DNA from: Marinoscillum sp. 108
GTDB lineage: Bacteria > Bacteroidota > Bacteroidia > Cytophagales > Cyclobacteriaceae
NCBI RefSeq assembly: GCF_902506655.1
Contig: NZ_LR734808.1
Coordinates: forward strand, 3,470,501 to 3,534,500
Length of the DNA stretch: 64,000 nucleotides
Reading direction: 5' to 3'
Shown here piece by piece: positions 33,923-42,804 of this stretch. The notes beneath the pieces were generated by a model, which saw only the letters and a program-made list of their open reading frames with translations, searched no databases and was not told the DNA's origin. Made by a program: the position numbers and the translations under genes. Position 1 is the first letter of the stretch, and each line of letters starts with the position of its first letter.

Positions 33923-35761
33923 CTACTCCACCGTCACACTCTTAGCCAGGTTTCTGGGCTGGTCCACATTGCTGCCGCGCATCACAGCGATGTGATAAGA
34001 CAAGAGCTGAAGTGGAATCACAGACACCAGGGGCATCAGGGCCTCATGTGTGGCTGGTACTTCTATGGTGAAGTCCGCCATCTTGGGGATCAGCACATCT
34101 CCTTCTGTCACGATAGCGATCACCTTTCCTTTCCTTGATTTTACCTCCTGGATGTTGGACACTATTTTGTCATAGGAACTGTCTCTCGTCGCAATAAAAA
34201 CCACAGGCATGTTTTCATCGATCAGCGCGATAGGACCATGCTTCATTTCTGCAGCTGGATAGCCTTCCGCATGGATGTAGGAGATTTCCTTGAGCTTCAG
34301 CGCGCCCTCCAGCGCCACAGGGAAATTGTAGCCCCGACCCAGGTACAGGAAGTTATGGACGTCTTTGAAAAGTGCCGAGATCTCTTTGATCTTGCCATCA
34401 CTTTCCAGTGCCTTTGCCACCTTTTTAGGAATGCTTTCCAGCTCCACCAGCAGTTCACGGAATTTCACATCCGAAATCGTACCCTTCTGCTGTGCCACAC
34501 TCAGGGCAATCATCGTGAGCACAGTGAGCTGTGCAGTGAAGGCCTTGGTAGAAGCCACACCTATCTCCGGTCCGGCATGCAGGTAGGCACCTTCATGGGT
34601 CGCCCGGGAGATGGAAGACCCCACTGTATTCACCACACCAAAGACAATAGCGCCTTTAGACTTGGCCAACTCAATGGCCGCCAGGGTATCAGCCGTTTCT
34701 CCCGACTGGGAAATAGCAATCACAATATCTCCTTCTCTGATCACCGGGTTGCGGTATCTGAACTCGGAAGCATACTCTACCTCTATCGGAATGCGACAGA
34801 TGTCTTCAAAAAGGTACTCGGCTACCAGACCGGCATGCCATGAAGTACCGCAGGCGATAATGACAATACGTTGTGCATTCGTCAGCGCACCGCTGTAGTT
34901 TCTAATGCCGCCAAGCATCAGCCTGCCTTCTGTGGCATTGATCCTGCCACGCATGCAGTCGGCGACGGACCTGGGCTGCTCAAAGATTTCCTTGAGCATA
35001 AAGTGCTCATATCCGCCCTTCTCTATCGCTTCCAGCTTGAGATCCAGCGTATGAATGTAGGGTTTCTGAGGGATGTCTTTTGTATTCACAATCTCAAAAC
35101 CAGCTCTCGTGATGACGGCTATTTCTTCATCATTGAGATAAACCACTTCATTGGTGAATTCTATGATGGGAGTGGCGTCGGAGGCCACATAGTACTCCCC
35201 TTTGCCCAGGCCAATGACCAGCGGGCTGCCCTTTCGGGCTGCAATGAGTTTGTCCGGATCGTCCTGAGACATAATGACGATGGCATACGCGCCCACCACT
35301 TTCGTAAGCGCCACACGTACCGCCTCTTCCAGGCTTACACCCAGTGTTTTTTGAATGTCTTCAATGAAGGTGATAAACACTTCCGTGTCTGTATCACTCT
35401 CAAAAGAATATCCCTCTTCCTCCAGCTCGGTTTTCAGAGCTCCATAATTCTCAATGATCCCATTGTGAATAATCGCCAGCCTGTGGTTGCTGGAGTAGTG
35501 GGGGTGAGCATTTCTGTCATTGGGCTCGCCATGAGTAGCCCATCTGGTATGGCCTATCCCCACGGTGCTGTCAAAGGAGTGACCGTTGGTCAGATTTTCC
35601 AGCTGCTTTACCTTGCCTTGCTTCTTGTAGATTTGTAGATTTCCATCCTCCATTAGTGCCACTCCGGCACTGTCATACCCCCTGTATTCCAAACGTTTCA
35701 GTCCATTGATCAGGATAGGGAAAGCTGGTTTATCTCCAAGGTAAGCTACGATTCCGCACAT
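33923..35761 (-). CDS. glmS: Glutamine--fructose-6-phosphate aminotransferase
   Basis: 612 aa, full length. Starts MCGIVAYLG with the catalytic N-terminal Cys (Cys2) of the glutaminase domain, then two SIS sugar-isomerase domains (ACGTSWHAG, SQSGETADT, GRGYNFPVALEGALKLKE) and the C-terminal LAKSVTVE. It makes glucosamine-6-phosphate for peptidoglycan and lipopolysaccharide. Third gene of a minus-strand run with the short glycogen-synthase-like gene and the DUF4270 gene. Confidence 0.97.
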   Translation of the reverse strand: MCGIVAYLGDKPAFPILINGLKRLEYRGYDSAGVALMEDGNLQIYKKQGKVKQLENLTNGHSFDSTVGIGHTRWATHGEPNDRNAHPHYSSNHRLAIIHNGIIENYGALKTELEEEGYSFESDTDTEVFITFIEDIQKTLGVSLEEAVRVALTKVVGAYAIVIMSQDDPDKLIAARKGSPLVIGLGKGEYYVASDATPIIEFTNEVVYLNDEEIAVITRAGFEIVNTKDIPQKPYIHTLDLKLEAIEKGGYEHFMLKEIFEQPRSVADCMRGRINATEGRLMLGGIRNYSGALTNAQRIVIIACGTSWHAGLVAEYLFEDICRIPIEVEYASEFRYRNPVIREGDIVIAISQSGETADTLAAIELAKSKGAIVFGVVNTVGSSISRATHEGAYLHAGPEIGVASTKAFTAQLTVLTMIALSVAQQKGTISDVKFRELLVELESIPKKVAKALESDGKIKEISALFKDVHNFLYLGRGYNFPVALEGALKLKEISYIHAEGYPAAEMKHGPIALIDENMPVVFIATRDSSYDKIVSNIQEVKSRKGKVIAIVTEGDVLIPKMADFTIEVPATHEALMPLVSVIPLQLLSYHIAVMRGSNVDQPRNLAKSVTVE

Positions 35762-35768
35762 GGATGTT

Positions 35769-37118
35769 TTAGTCTTTTAACGTGGTGTAGAAAATGGTCA
35801 GTTTCATGCCTGACTTATTAAATGAGGTCTGACCCAGGCTGATCGTTTCCGGGCTGGTGATAACCAGGTGCTCTGTTAAAAACTCGTCGCTAAGGGTATA
35901 GTCATCTGCCAGTACCTGGGTAAACAGGGTCACGTTGGCGAGGTACTCGGAGTTATCTTTGTTGTAAGCCATCGTCAGGATGTTGGTGGAGTTGCCAGAA
36001 GAGGCATAATCAGCTTCTGTCAGGATCGCATTGTTAAAGCCATCTCCTCTGCTGACACCCGATCCATTGATCTTGCCATTACTTTTGATAAAGTAGTTCC
36101 GAATAAAAGGTACCGTTTCTATGTACGAGAATTCATCCTGAGGAACCACTTCCATGCTAATGGTGGCTCTGTTGATGATGAAGTCTTCGTGGCTTTTCAC
36201 AAAATCTAAGTAGGGACTCAGGTCAAGTTTGGTATGGATCCCATTCACCATATCCAAATGAGTTCTGCCGGTGATGGCATTGCTTTCCTCATATTCGGAG
36301 ACAATATCGCTAAACTTACCGGAGCTTCGGTCTCTGTCTATTTGTGAATAGTGTGCATCTGAAAAATCAAACGAAAAATGGTAGAGCTTTCCTGCAGCAT
36401 TTTTCATGTTTACATAGATCCTGGTAGTATCATCCTTCAGGTCAAATGAAAACAGGCCCTTATTACCTGCACCTGGGATCAATGCCAGCGGTGGGTAGTG
36501 ATACATCCCCAGTAGTAGAGAGTCCTGATTGACACCACCCAGGGTGGCTTTCTCCAGTCTTTTGTAAAGAAACTGTCCGAATGTGTCCGTGAGCGGGATC
36601 TGAATAATGGAATCCGTCAGCGGATTGTAGTCAAAGGTATAATCAGCGATGGTTTCAGGCCGATGATCCAGCTTTCGGTCAGCCAGATATACAGGCTGAT
36701 TATACAGGGTGTCATTCACTTCATGTATAATGATCTGCTCACCTGCAAGTCCACGCTGCGCACGCTGTCCGGCCACCTTTATGGAGAGGATGGTGGATAC
36801 ATATTCCAGAGAATCTCCTCCAGGGAGCACACCCCCATAAATATTGTACTGGTTGTAAGAAACCACCGTGGCCTTGCCGGCAATGGAGTCTTCATACTGC
36901 CCGAAGATGCTGTGCGTAAACTGATCGGTCCGAAGACTGTCTATGTAAATGGTGGAAGCAGGAAGAACGAATTCCATTTTTTGAGTAACAATCGGATTGT
37001 CCTCAGATTCTAACTCCAATCCCAGCCTACTGGGGTCATCACAGGCAAAAAAAAACGGGACCAGCACAATGGCCAGTCCCGATGTAATCCAGTATGTTAG
37101 TTTATCCAACAAGTTCAT
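35769..37118 (-). CDS. DUF4270-type lipoprotein
   Basis: 449 aa from MNLLDKLTYWI; earlier in-frame starts lie inside the upstream gene. The signal peptide ends in a lipobox (FFFACDD). Beta-rich throughout. Family members are confined to Bacteroidota and commonly sit between the glycogen-synthase-like gene and glmS. Function unknown; probably outer-membrane or periplasmic. It overlaps the upstream stop by 17 bases. Confidence 0.82.
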   Translation of the reverse strand: MNLLDKLTYWITSGLAIVLVPFFFACDDPSRLGLELESEDNPIVTQKMEFVLPASTIYIDSLRTDQFTHSIFGQYEDSIAGKATVVSYNQYNIYGGVLPGGDSLEYVSTILSIKVAGQRAQRGLAGEQIIIHEVNDTLYNQPVYLADRKLDHRPETIADYTFDYNPLTDSIIQIPLTDTFGQFLYKRLEKATLGGVNQDSLLLGMYHYPPLALIPGAGNKGLFSFDLKDDTTRIYVNMKNAAGKLYHFSFDFSDAHYSQIDRDRSSGKFSDIVSEYEESNAITGRTHLDMVNGIHTKLDLSPYLDFVKSHEDFIINRATISMEVVPQDEFSYIETVPFIRNYFIKSNGKINGSGVSRGDGFNNAILTEADYASSGNSTNILTMAYNKDNSEYLANVTLFTQVLADDYTLSDEFLTEHLVITSPETISLGQTSFNKSGMKLTIFYTTLKD

Positions 37119-37911
37119 TGTATAAGTTAAAGTAAGAATCTTCGAAATTTTCATCCTTCTCAATGGTATCAATTCTTTTGTCTGCCAAATCGTTCATCAG
37201 CTTCTTGAAACTTTCAGTGGTTTCCTGATTGGCTATGTTCACGGCATCTGCATATTCTACGCCCATTTTCACAAAACCTTCATAATCGGCTGTTTTGAGC
37301 GGTCCCAGCATGCTGTCGTCTATGTCGATCATCTTCACCTTCTCCAGCAGATCAGCCCCAAATTTATGACTGAAATTGTTATCATAGATAGTAAAGACCG
37401 TTTTAGATTCTTTAAAAATAGGATCGTTCTTGTAAGTGGTTTTTACGTAAAGTGGGATCAAACTTGTCATCCAGTCATTGCAATGAATAATGTCCGGTGA
37501 CCAGCCCAGTTTTTTCACTGTCTCTAAAACGCCTTTGCAGAAAAATATTGCGCGCTCATCATTGTCTTCATAGAAATTATCCTCCTTGTCGAAGAAGACT
37601 GATTTTCTGTGAAAGTAATCTTCATTATCAATGAAGTAAACCTGTAACTTGGCATTTGGAATCGATGCTACCTTGATGATCAGAGGCTTTTCTTCATCGC
37701 CCACTGAGATGTTGATGCCAGAGAGCCTTACCACCTCATGAAGCCTGTTTTTCCGCTCATTGATTAATCCGAATCTTGGAACTAAAATCCTGATCTCCAT
37801 ACCCCGTTCCTGCATAGCCTGCGGAAGTCTTCTGACAAAATCAGCAACTTCTGTAGTTTTCAGGAAAGGATTAATTTCACTTGCCACATAAAGGATTCTT
37901 AAATTCGACAT
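37102..37911 (-). CDS. Short glycogen/starch synthase-like protein (GT5 N-terminal domain only)
   Basis: 269 aa against about 475 for full GlgA. It holds the GT5 N-terminal Rossmann domain (ILYVASEINPFLKTTEVADFV, DIIHCNDWMTSLIPLYVKT) but not the C-terminal domain with the nucleotide-sugar site. The normal Lys-Thr-Gly-Gly loop is replaced by KTTEVAD, so catalysis is doubtful. This short form recurs in Bacteroidota next to DUF4270 genes. Confidence 0.8.
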   Translation of the reverse strand: MSNLRILYVASEINPFLKTTEVADFVRRLPQAMQERGMEIRILVPRFGLINERKNRLHEVVRLSGINISVGDEEKPLIIKVASIPNAKLQVYFIDNEDYFHRKSVFFDKEDNFYEDNDERAIFFCKGVLETVKKLGWSPDIIHCNDWMTSLIPLYVKTTYKNDPIFKESKTVFTIYDNNFSHKFGADLLEKVKMIDIDDSMLGPLKTADYEGFVKMGVEYADAVNIANQETTESFKKLMNDLADKRIDTIEKDENFEDSYFNLYNELVG

Positions 37912-37950
37912 ACGATGTGCTATTTTATTGAGGATTATCTAAAATGACCT

Positions 37951-37981
37951 CAAAATTACCATAAATTTGCCATATTATCAA
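37951..37981 (-). promoter_or_regulatory. Promoter of the glycogen-synthase-like/DUF4270/glmS operon
   Basis: On the minus strand TTG (37981-37979), 20 bases, TAATTTTG (37958-37951); 40 bases before the start at 37911. It overlaps the opposite TAAATTTG box at 37962. Confidence 0.6.
37962..37969 (+). promoter_or_regulatory. -7 box for the panC operon
   Basis: TAAATTTG, 50 bases before the panC ATG. No good -33 TTG at the expected distance, so the call is weak. Confidence 0.4.
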
Positions 37982-38019
37982 CGTTTTCAATAAGTTAGGC
38001 AACATTAATTCTTGGTTTG

Positions 38020-38868
38020 ATGGAGGTCATTAAGCACCCCAATGACATTTTTAGATACACGGAAGATTTAAAATCCAACGGTAAAAAAATCGGTTTGGTT
38101 CCCACCATGGGGGCACTCCATCAGGGTCATTTCTCACTGGTTCGGCAGGCCAGAGCGTCCAATGATTTTTTGGTGGTCAGCATATTTGTCAACCCCCTTC
38201 AGTTTAACAATTCTCAGGATCTTACCAATTATCCCCGAACCCTCTCGGACGATCTGGGGCAGCTCGAAAAACTGGGTGTGGACCTGGTCTACACCCCGGA
38301 AGTGGAGCACATGTATCCCACTTCTCCTGAGGTGCAGGTAGATTTTGGCCGAATGGCCCATGTAATGGAAGGCGCCTTTCGCCCCGGACATTTTTCAGGA
38401 GTGGGAGTGGTCGTATCCAAGCTTTTTCACCATACCAATGCCCACCGTGCCTACTTCGGACTGAAGGACTTGCAGCAGTTTTTGCTCATCAGGAGAATGG
38501 TGGCGGATTTGTCTTTTCCTGTGGAGGTCATCGGCCTGCCCATTGTTCGGGAGCCATCCGGCCTGGCCATGTCTTCCCGAAACAAGCGACTCACTCCTGA
38601 GGGGTTGGAAATTGCCAGCAAACTTCATGAGGGTTTGGTGATGGGCAAGAGCCTTTGGGAGCAAGGGAGATCCCCAAATGAAACTAAAACGGCCATAAAT
38701 GATTTCTATAAGGGACAAACGGGATTGGAAGCCGAATACGTAGAGCTCGTAGATCCCGATGACCTTTCGGAGATCACTGAAAACCATTCTCAGCCGGTGG
38801 CGTTATGTGTTGCTGGCTACGTAGAAGGCATAAGATTAATTGATAACCTATATTTGCGGCAAGATTGA
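38020..38868 (+). CDS. panC: Pantothenate synthetase
   Basis: 282 aa from the ATG at 38020. Motifs: [17 protein letters not shown] (nucleotide-binding HxGH), FGLKDLQQF and [10 protein letters not shown]. It joins pantoate and beta-alanine using ATP. The next gene, panD, makes the beta-alanine. Confidence 0.97.
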   Translation: MEVIKHPNDIFRYTEDLKSNGKKIGLVPTMGALHQGHFSLVRQARASNDFLVVSIFVNPLQFNNSQDLTNYPRTLSDDLGQLEKLGVDLVYTPEVEHMYPTSPEVQVDFGRMAHVMEGAFRPGHFSGVGVVVSKLFHHTNAHRAYFGLKDLQQFLLIRRMVADLSFPVEVIGLPIVREPSGLAMSSRNKRLTPEGLEIASKLHEGLVMGKSLWEQGRSPNETKTAINDFYKGQTGLEAEYVELVDPDDLSEITENHSQPVALCVAGYVEGIRLIDNLYLRQD

Positions 38869-38875
38869 AGCTGAG

Positions 38876-39226
38876 ATGACAATAGAAGTATTAAAATCCA
38901 AGATACACAGGGTGAAAATCACCCAGGCTGAGCTCCATTATGTAGGCTCTATTACCATAGATGAAGACCTCATGGATGCCGCTGATCTGGTGGAGAACGA
39001 GAAGGTGCAAATCGTGAACATCAACAATGGAGAGCGATTGGAGACCTATGTGATAAAAGGGGAGCGTGGCAGCGGGCAAATTTGTCTGAACGGTCCCGCA
39101 GCCCGAAAAGCTCAGGTAGGGGACATTGTCATCATCATTTCATACTGCTCAGTGGAAAAGGAAAAAGCTAAAGCGCATACACCGGTCGTCATTTTCCCGG
39201 ACGAAAAAAACAGACTCACAAGCTGA
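38876..39226 (+). CDS. panD: Aspartate 1-decarboxylase
   Basis: 116 aa from ATG 38876 ([10 protein letters not shown]). The self-cleavage site Gly24-Ser25 is present in YVGSITID; the new N-terminal Ser becomes the pyruvoyl cofactor. Conserved [17 protein letters not shown] and NGPAAR. Starts 7 bases after panC. Confidence 0.97.
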   Translation: MTIEVLKSKIHRVKITQAELHYVGSITIDEDLMDAADLVENEKVQIVNINNGERLETYVIKGERGSGQICLNGPAARKAQVGDIVIIISYCSVEKEKAKAHTPVVIFPDEKNRLTS

Positions 39227-39238
39227 AAGCGCTGTTGA

Positions 39239-40243
39239 ATGATTAAAAAAGCCACTTCGGTATTCAAATATACATTTTCATTGGGGCTGGCACTGGCGCT
39301 ACTTTATCTGGCGTTCAGAAATGTGGATTTCTCCGAATTCATAGAGAAATCAAAGCAGGTCAATTACACCTGGGTGATCATCTCCATTCTGCTCTCTCTG
39401 GTGGCTTATTATGCCAGAGCTTATAGATGGAATATCCTCCTAAAACCTTTGGGATACCCCAATCTAAATGTCCATAAAACGAATCTGGCAGTGTTGGTGG
39501 GCTATCTCGCCAACCTGGCTTTTCCCAGACTGGGAGAAGTGACCCGCTGCGGAATGATGAAGCGGAGCGATGATGTACCTGTGTCCACCTCGCTGGGGAC
39601 TGTGATTACAGAGCGGATCATCGATCTGCTCACTTTAATTGCATTGATTTTACTGACACTGGTGTTGGAGTACGATCGGCTGATCGAGTTCCTCACACAT
39701 ATTTTTTCCGGGCTTCAGGATGTAGAAGGATTGATGTGGAAAGCAGGGATGATTGTGGTGGTTGGTGGTGCTTCGGTATTGATTATTGGCTATGTACTGT
39801 ACGTGAAGAATGAGAAAATCCGATTGTTCACCAATAATCTGATTCGTGGCATCCTTTCCCTGAGAGATGTGAAAAACCGTTGGGGGTTTGTGCTATCGAC
39901 TATTGTGCTTTGGGTCACTTATTACTTCATGTCCTATATCATCGTGTTTTCCATTCCTGAAACAGCCCACCTATCCTGGGTGGCGGGGATCATGCTTTTG
40001 GTGACGGGGGGTATCGCGCTGGCAGTGCCGGTGCAAGGAGGCATTGGCACCTACCATGCCTTTGTTAGTGCCATGCTGGTATTGTATTCTGTAGAAAAGA
40101 CTACCGGGGTGTTTCTGGCTACGCTGCTTCATACCTCGCAGATCGTGGCGACAGCCATCTTTGGGGGGATAGCCCTCCTGGCATCGTTTTTTATCAAAAA
40201 GGCAAATGAACCAGACAGCACGGAAGATCGTCAACAGAAGTGA
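39239..40243 (+). CDS. UPF0104/lysylphosphatidylglycerol synthase TM-region family membrane protein
   Basis: 334 aa with about eight membrane segments and the family motif LGYLANLAFPRLGEVTRCGM-like stretch around residue 85. Such proteins are flippase-like membrane parts; substrate unknown. In the same operon as panCD and the next gene, which it overlaps by 38 bases. Confidence 0.85.
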   Translation: MIKKATSVFKYTFSLGLALALLYLAFRNVDFSEFIEKSKQVNYTWVIISILLSLVAYYARAYRWNILLKPLGYPNLNVHKTNLAVLVGYLANLAFPRLGEVTRCGMMKRSDDVPVSTSLGTVITERIIDLLTLIALILLTLVLEYDRLIEFLTHIFSGLQDVEGLMWKAGMIVVVGGASVLIIGYVLYVKNEKIRLFTNNLIRGILSLRDVKNRWGFVLSTIVLWVTYYFMSYIIVFSIPETAHLSWVAGIMLLVTGGIALAVPVQGGIGTYHAFVSAMLVLYSVEKTTGVFLATLLHTSQIVATAIFGGIALLASFFIKKANEPDSTEDRQQK

Positions 40244-40694
40244 GCTACCTGCCCTTGTGGAGCAGTGGCGTGAAGATCGGCAGCAGATAGTTTTCACCAA
40301 TGGGTGTTTTGATCTGCTCCACCTGGGGCACATCGATGGCCTGGAGAAGGCTCGTCGCTTCGGGGATCGGCTGATTGTGGGCCTTAATTCGGACACCTCC
40401 GTGAAAAAAATCAAGGGACCGGACAGACCATTGAATAATGAAAATATCCGCTCCAGAATGCTGGCAGCATTGGAATTTGTGGATGCAGTGGTGATCTTTG
40501 ATGAAGATACGCCGGCCTCCCTGATCGGCGAGGTGCTACCAGACGTTCTGGTGAAGGGCAGTGACTATCAGACAGGCAACATCGCAGGGTCAGATATCGT
40601 ATTGAGAACAGGAGGTAGAGTGGAGCTGATTGAATTAACGAAAGGCTTTTCTACCACGAGCATAATTGAACAAATAAAGCGTACAAACGAATAG
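40206..40694 (+). CDS. rfaE2: RfaE2-like nucleotidyltransferase (heptose-1-phosphate adenylyltransferase)
   Basis: 162 aa. FTNGCFDLLHLGHIDGLEKA gives the cytidylyltransferase-fold HxGH motif (LGHIDG), with NSDTSVKK and GFSTTSIIEQI at the end. In bacteria with a split HldE this enzyme adds AMP to heptose-1-phosphate for lipopolysaccharide. The kinase partner is not in view. Confidence 0.88.
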   Translation: MNQTARKIVNRSELPALVEQWREDRQQIVFTNGCFDLLHLGHIDGLEKARRFGDRLIVGLNSDTSVKKIKGPDRPLNNENIRSRMLAALEFVDAVVIFDEDTPASLIGEVLPDVLVKGSDYQTGNIAGSDIVLRTGGRVELIELTKGFSTTSIIEQIKRTNE

Positions 40695-40700
40695 AAGAAG

Positions 40701-41396
40701 ATGTTATTTATTATCATTATCGGATTTATGATTGCCAGCCTGGTGGTAAGTACCCGGCTGAAGAATAAGTTTAAGAAGTACTCCAAGATTCCGCTGTCCA
40801 CGGGACTCACGGGTCGTGAAATCGCTGAGCTGATGCTGGCTGATCACGGGATTCACGATGTGAAAGTGATGTCTGTCCAGGGACAACTCACGGATCATTA
40901 TAACCCGACCAACAAGACGGTAAACCTGAGCCCGGACGTTTACAACGGCAGGTCAGCTGCTGCTGCTGCCGTGGCTTCTCACGAGTGTGGACACGCAGTA
41001 CAGCATGCCACAGCTTATAGCTTTTTGGAGTTCAGGTCGGCAATGGTGCCCATCCAAAACATCAGTGGTCAGATCATCAATGTGGTCTTCATGATGATGT
41101 TCTTTGGTGCATTCCTTTTGCCATCCATCATTCCGTTCAATCTGGCCATTCTGGTGATTATAGCCTGTTATGGGGTGTTTACCCTTTTCGCCTTCATCAC
41201 CCTGCCAGTGGAATTTGATGCGAGCAAGCGTGCCCTGGCCTGGATTCAGGATCGGAACATCGTGAATACTGGTGAGCACAAAATGGCCAAAGACGCACTG
41301 GATACAGCTGCAAAAACCTACGTGATCGCGGCACTTTCAGCACTGGCCACTTTGCTCTACTGGGTAATGATCTACTTAGGTGGCAGTAGAGATTAA
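40701..41396 (+). CDS. Zn-dependent membrane peptidase (Zn_peptidase_2 family)
   Basis: 231 aa. Zinc motif SHECGHAVQ, with several membrane segments around it. Family members are uncharacterised membrane metalloproteases. Last gene before a strong terminator. Confidence 0.88.
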   Translation: MLFIIIIGFMIASLVVSTRLKNKFKKYSKIPLSTGLTGREIAELMLADHGIHDVKVMSVQGQLTDHYNPTNKTVNLSPDVYNGRSAAAAAVASHECGHAVQHATAYSFLEFRSAMVPIQNISGQIINVVFMMMFFGAFLLPSIIPFNLAILVIIACYGVFTLFAFITLPVEFDASKRALAWIQDRNIVNTGEHKMAKDALDTAAKTYVIAALSALATLLYWVMIYLGGSRD

Positions 41397-41420
41397 CTGA
41401 CTACAGAATAAAATTTGCAA

Positions 41421-41447
41421 AAAAGCCTCTTTTACAGAGGCTTTTTT
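41421..41447 (+). terminator. Intrinsic terminator of the panC operon
   Basis: AAAAGCCTCT (41421-41430) pairs with AGAGGCTTTT (41436-41445), with a 5-base loop and a run of T's. Confidence 0.92.
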
Positions 41448-41459
41448 TGATTCCAAATG

Positions 41460-41491
41460 TTATGCATGCATAACAAAATTTCTTATTTTTG
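41460..41491 (+). promoter_or_regulatory. Promoter and 14-bp palindromic operator of the acyl-CoA dehydrogenase gene
   Basis: TATTTTTG (41484-41491) is a good -7 box. Just upstream TTATGCATGCATAA (41460-41473) is a perfect palindrome covering the -33 region, a likely repressor site. Confidence 0.65.
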
Positions 41492-41541
41492 TCGAACCTA
41501 TAGAACAACATTAACCTCAAATACTTAAAAAACAACAGACC

Positions 41542-42681
41542 ATGAATTTTAACCTAACTGAAGAGCAGCTAGCAGTTCGGGCGGCTGCCAGAGATTTTGC
41601 AGAGAAAGAACTTTTGCCAGGCGTCATAGAGCGGGACAATGCCCAGCAGTTTCCGGCAGAGCAGATCAAGATGATGGGTGAGTTGGGATTCATGGGGATG
41701 ATGGTGGACCCAAAGTATGGTGGCGGCGGTATGGACACCGTGTCCTATGTGCTGGCCATGGAGGAGATCTCCAAGGTGGATGCTTCGGCATCCGTGGTGA
41801 TGTCAGTGAACAACAGCCTGGTGTGCTGGGGGCTGGAGCATTTTGGGTCAGAGGAGCAAAAACAGAAGTACCTGCCCAAGCTGGCCAGCGGACAGCAGAT
41901 CGGAGCATTTTGTCTATCGGAACCAGAGGCCGGATCAGATGCCACTTCGCAGCGAACGACCGCTGAAGATAAGGGAGATCACTACCTGCTGAATGGGACT
42001 AAAAACTGGATTACCAATGGCAATTCGGCTTCCGTCTACCTGGTGATGGCCCAGACTGATCCTGAGAAGAAGCACAAAGGGATCAATTGCCTGATTGTGG
42101 AGCGGGATTATGAAGGCTTTGTGGTGGGCAAAAAAGAAGATAAACTGGGCATCAGGGGCTCAGATACGCACTCACTCATGTTTACAGATGTGAAGGTGCC
42201 AAAGGAAAATAGGATTGGTGAGGATGGCTTTGGCTTTACCCTGGCCATGAAGTCACTCAATGGAGGCCGGATAGGGATTGCCTCTCAGGCCCTGGGCATA
42301 GCAGCGGGCTCTCTGGAGCGATCCATTGCCTATGCCAAGGAGCGAAAGGCTTTTGGTAAAGAGATCGCACAGCACCAGGCCATCCAGTTCAAAATAGCCG
42401 ACATGGCCACAAAAGTAGAGGCAGCTCGTCTGCTCTGCCTGAAAGCTGCCATGCTGAAAGACCGAAAAGAAGACTATTCTCAGGCCAGTGCCATGGCCAA
42501 GTTATATGCCTCTCAGGTAGCCATGGAGAATGCTGTGGAAGCGGTGCAAATACACGGTGGGTATGGCTTTGTGAAGGAGTATCATGTGGAGCGTTTCATG
42601 CGGGATGCCAAAATCACGCAGATCTATGAAGGCACCTCAGAAATTCAAAAAATTGTCATTTCCAGAAATGTATTGAAATAA
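41542..42681 (+). CDS. Acyl-CoA dehydrogenase (short-chain type)
   Basis: 379 aa, standard length. Motifs: FCLSEPEAGSDA, TKNWITNG, and the C-terminal YEGTSEIQKIVISR with the catalytic Glu region (QIYEGTSE). FAD-dependent first oxidation step of fatty-acid or branched-chain acyl-CoA breakdown. Stands alone with its own promoter, palindrome and terminator. Confidence 0.95.
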   Translation: MNFNLTEEQLAVRAAARDFAEKELLPGVIERDNAQQFPAEQIKMMGELGFMGMMVDPKYGGGGMDTVSYVLAMEEISKVDASASVVMSVNNSLVCWGLEHFGSEEQKQKYLPKLASGQQIGAFCLSEPEAGSDATSQRTTAEDKGDHYLLNGTKNWITNGNSASVYLVMAQTDPEKKHKGINCLIVERDYEGFVVGKKEDKLGIRGSDTHSLMFTDVKVPKENRIGEDGFGFTLAMKSLNGGRIGIASQALGIAAGSLERSIAYAKERKAFGKEIAQHQAIQFKIADMATKVEAARLLCLKAAMLKDRKEDYSQASAMAKLYASQVAMENAVEAVQIHGGYGFVKEYHVERFMRDAKITQIYEGTSEIQKIVISRNVLK

Positions 42682-42690
42682 TATAATTTG

Positions 42691-42716
42691 ATTCCCGGTG
42701 GTTCCTCACCGGGAAT
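42691..42716 (+). terminator. Terminator-like hairpin after the acyl-CoA dehydrogenase
   Basis: ATTCCCGGTG (42691-42700) pairs with CACCGGGAAT (42707-42716), perfect 10-bp stem, 6-base loop, weak T-run. Confidence 0.75.
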
Positions 42717-42804
42717 TTGGCTTATTCCAATTTTTAATATTAGATTTATACAATTATTTGAGATAATAAACGTCTATTATCCGCATTTAATTATATTATA
42801 AAGA

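Noticed and set aside
9310-34000. Genomic island integrated in tRNA-Ser
   Set aside because: I looked for a second copy of the tRNA 3' end (GGTTCGAATCCC...) around 32-34 kb and saw none; the recombinase lies at the far end next to the array.
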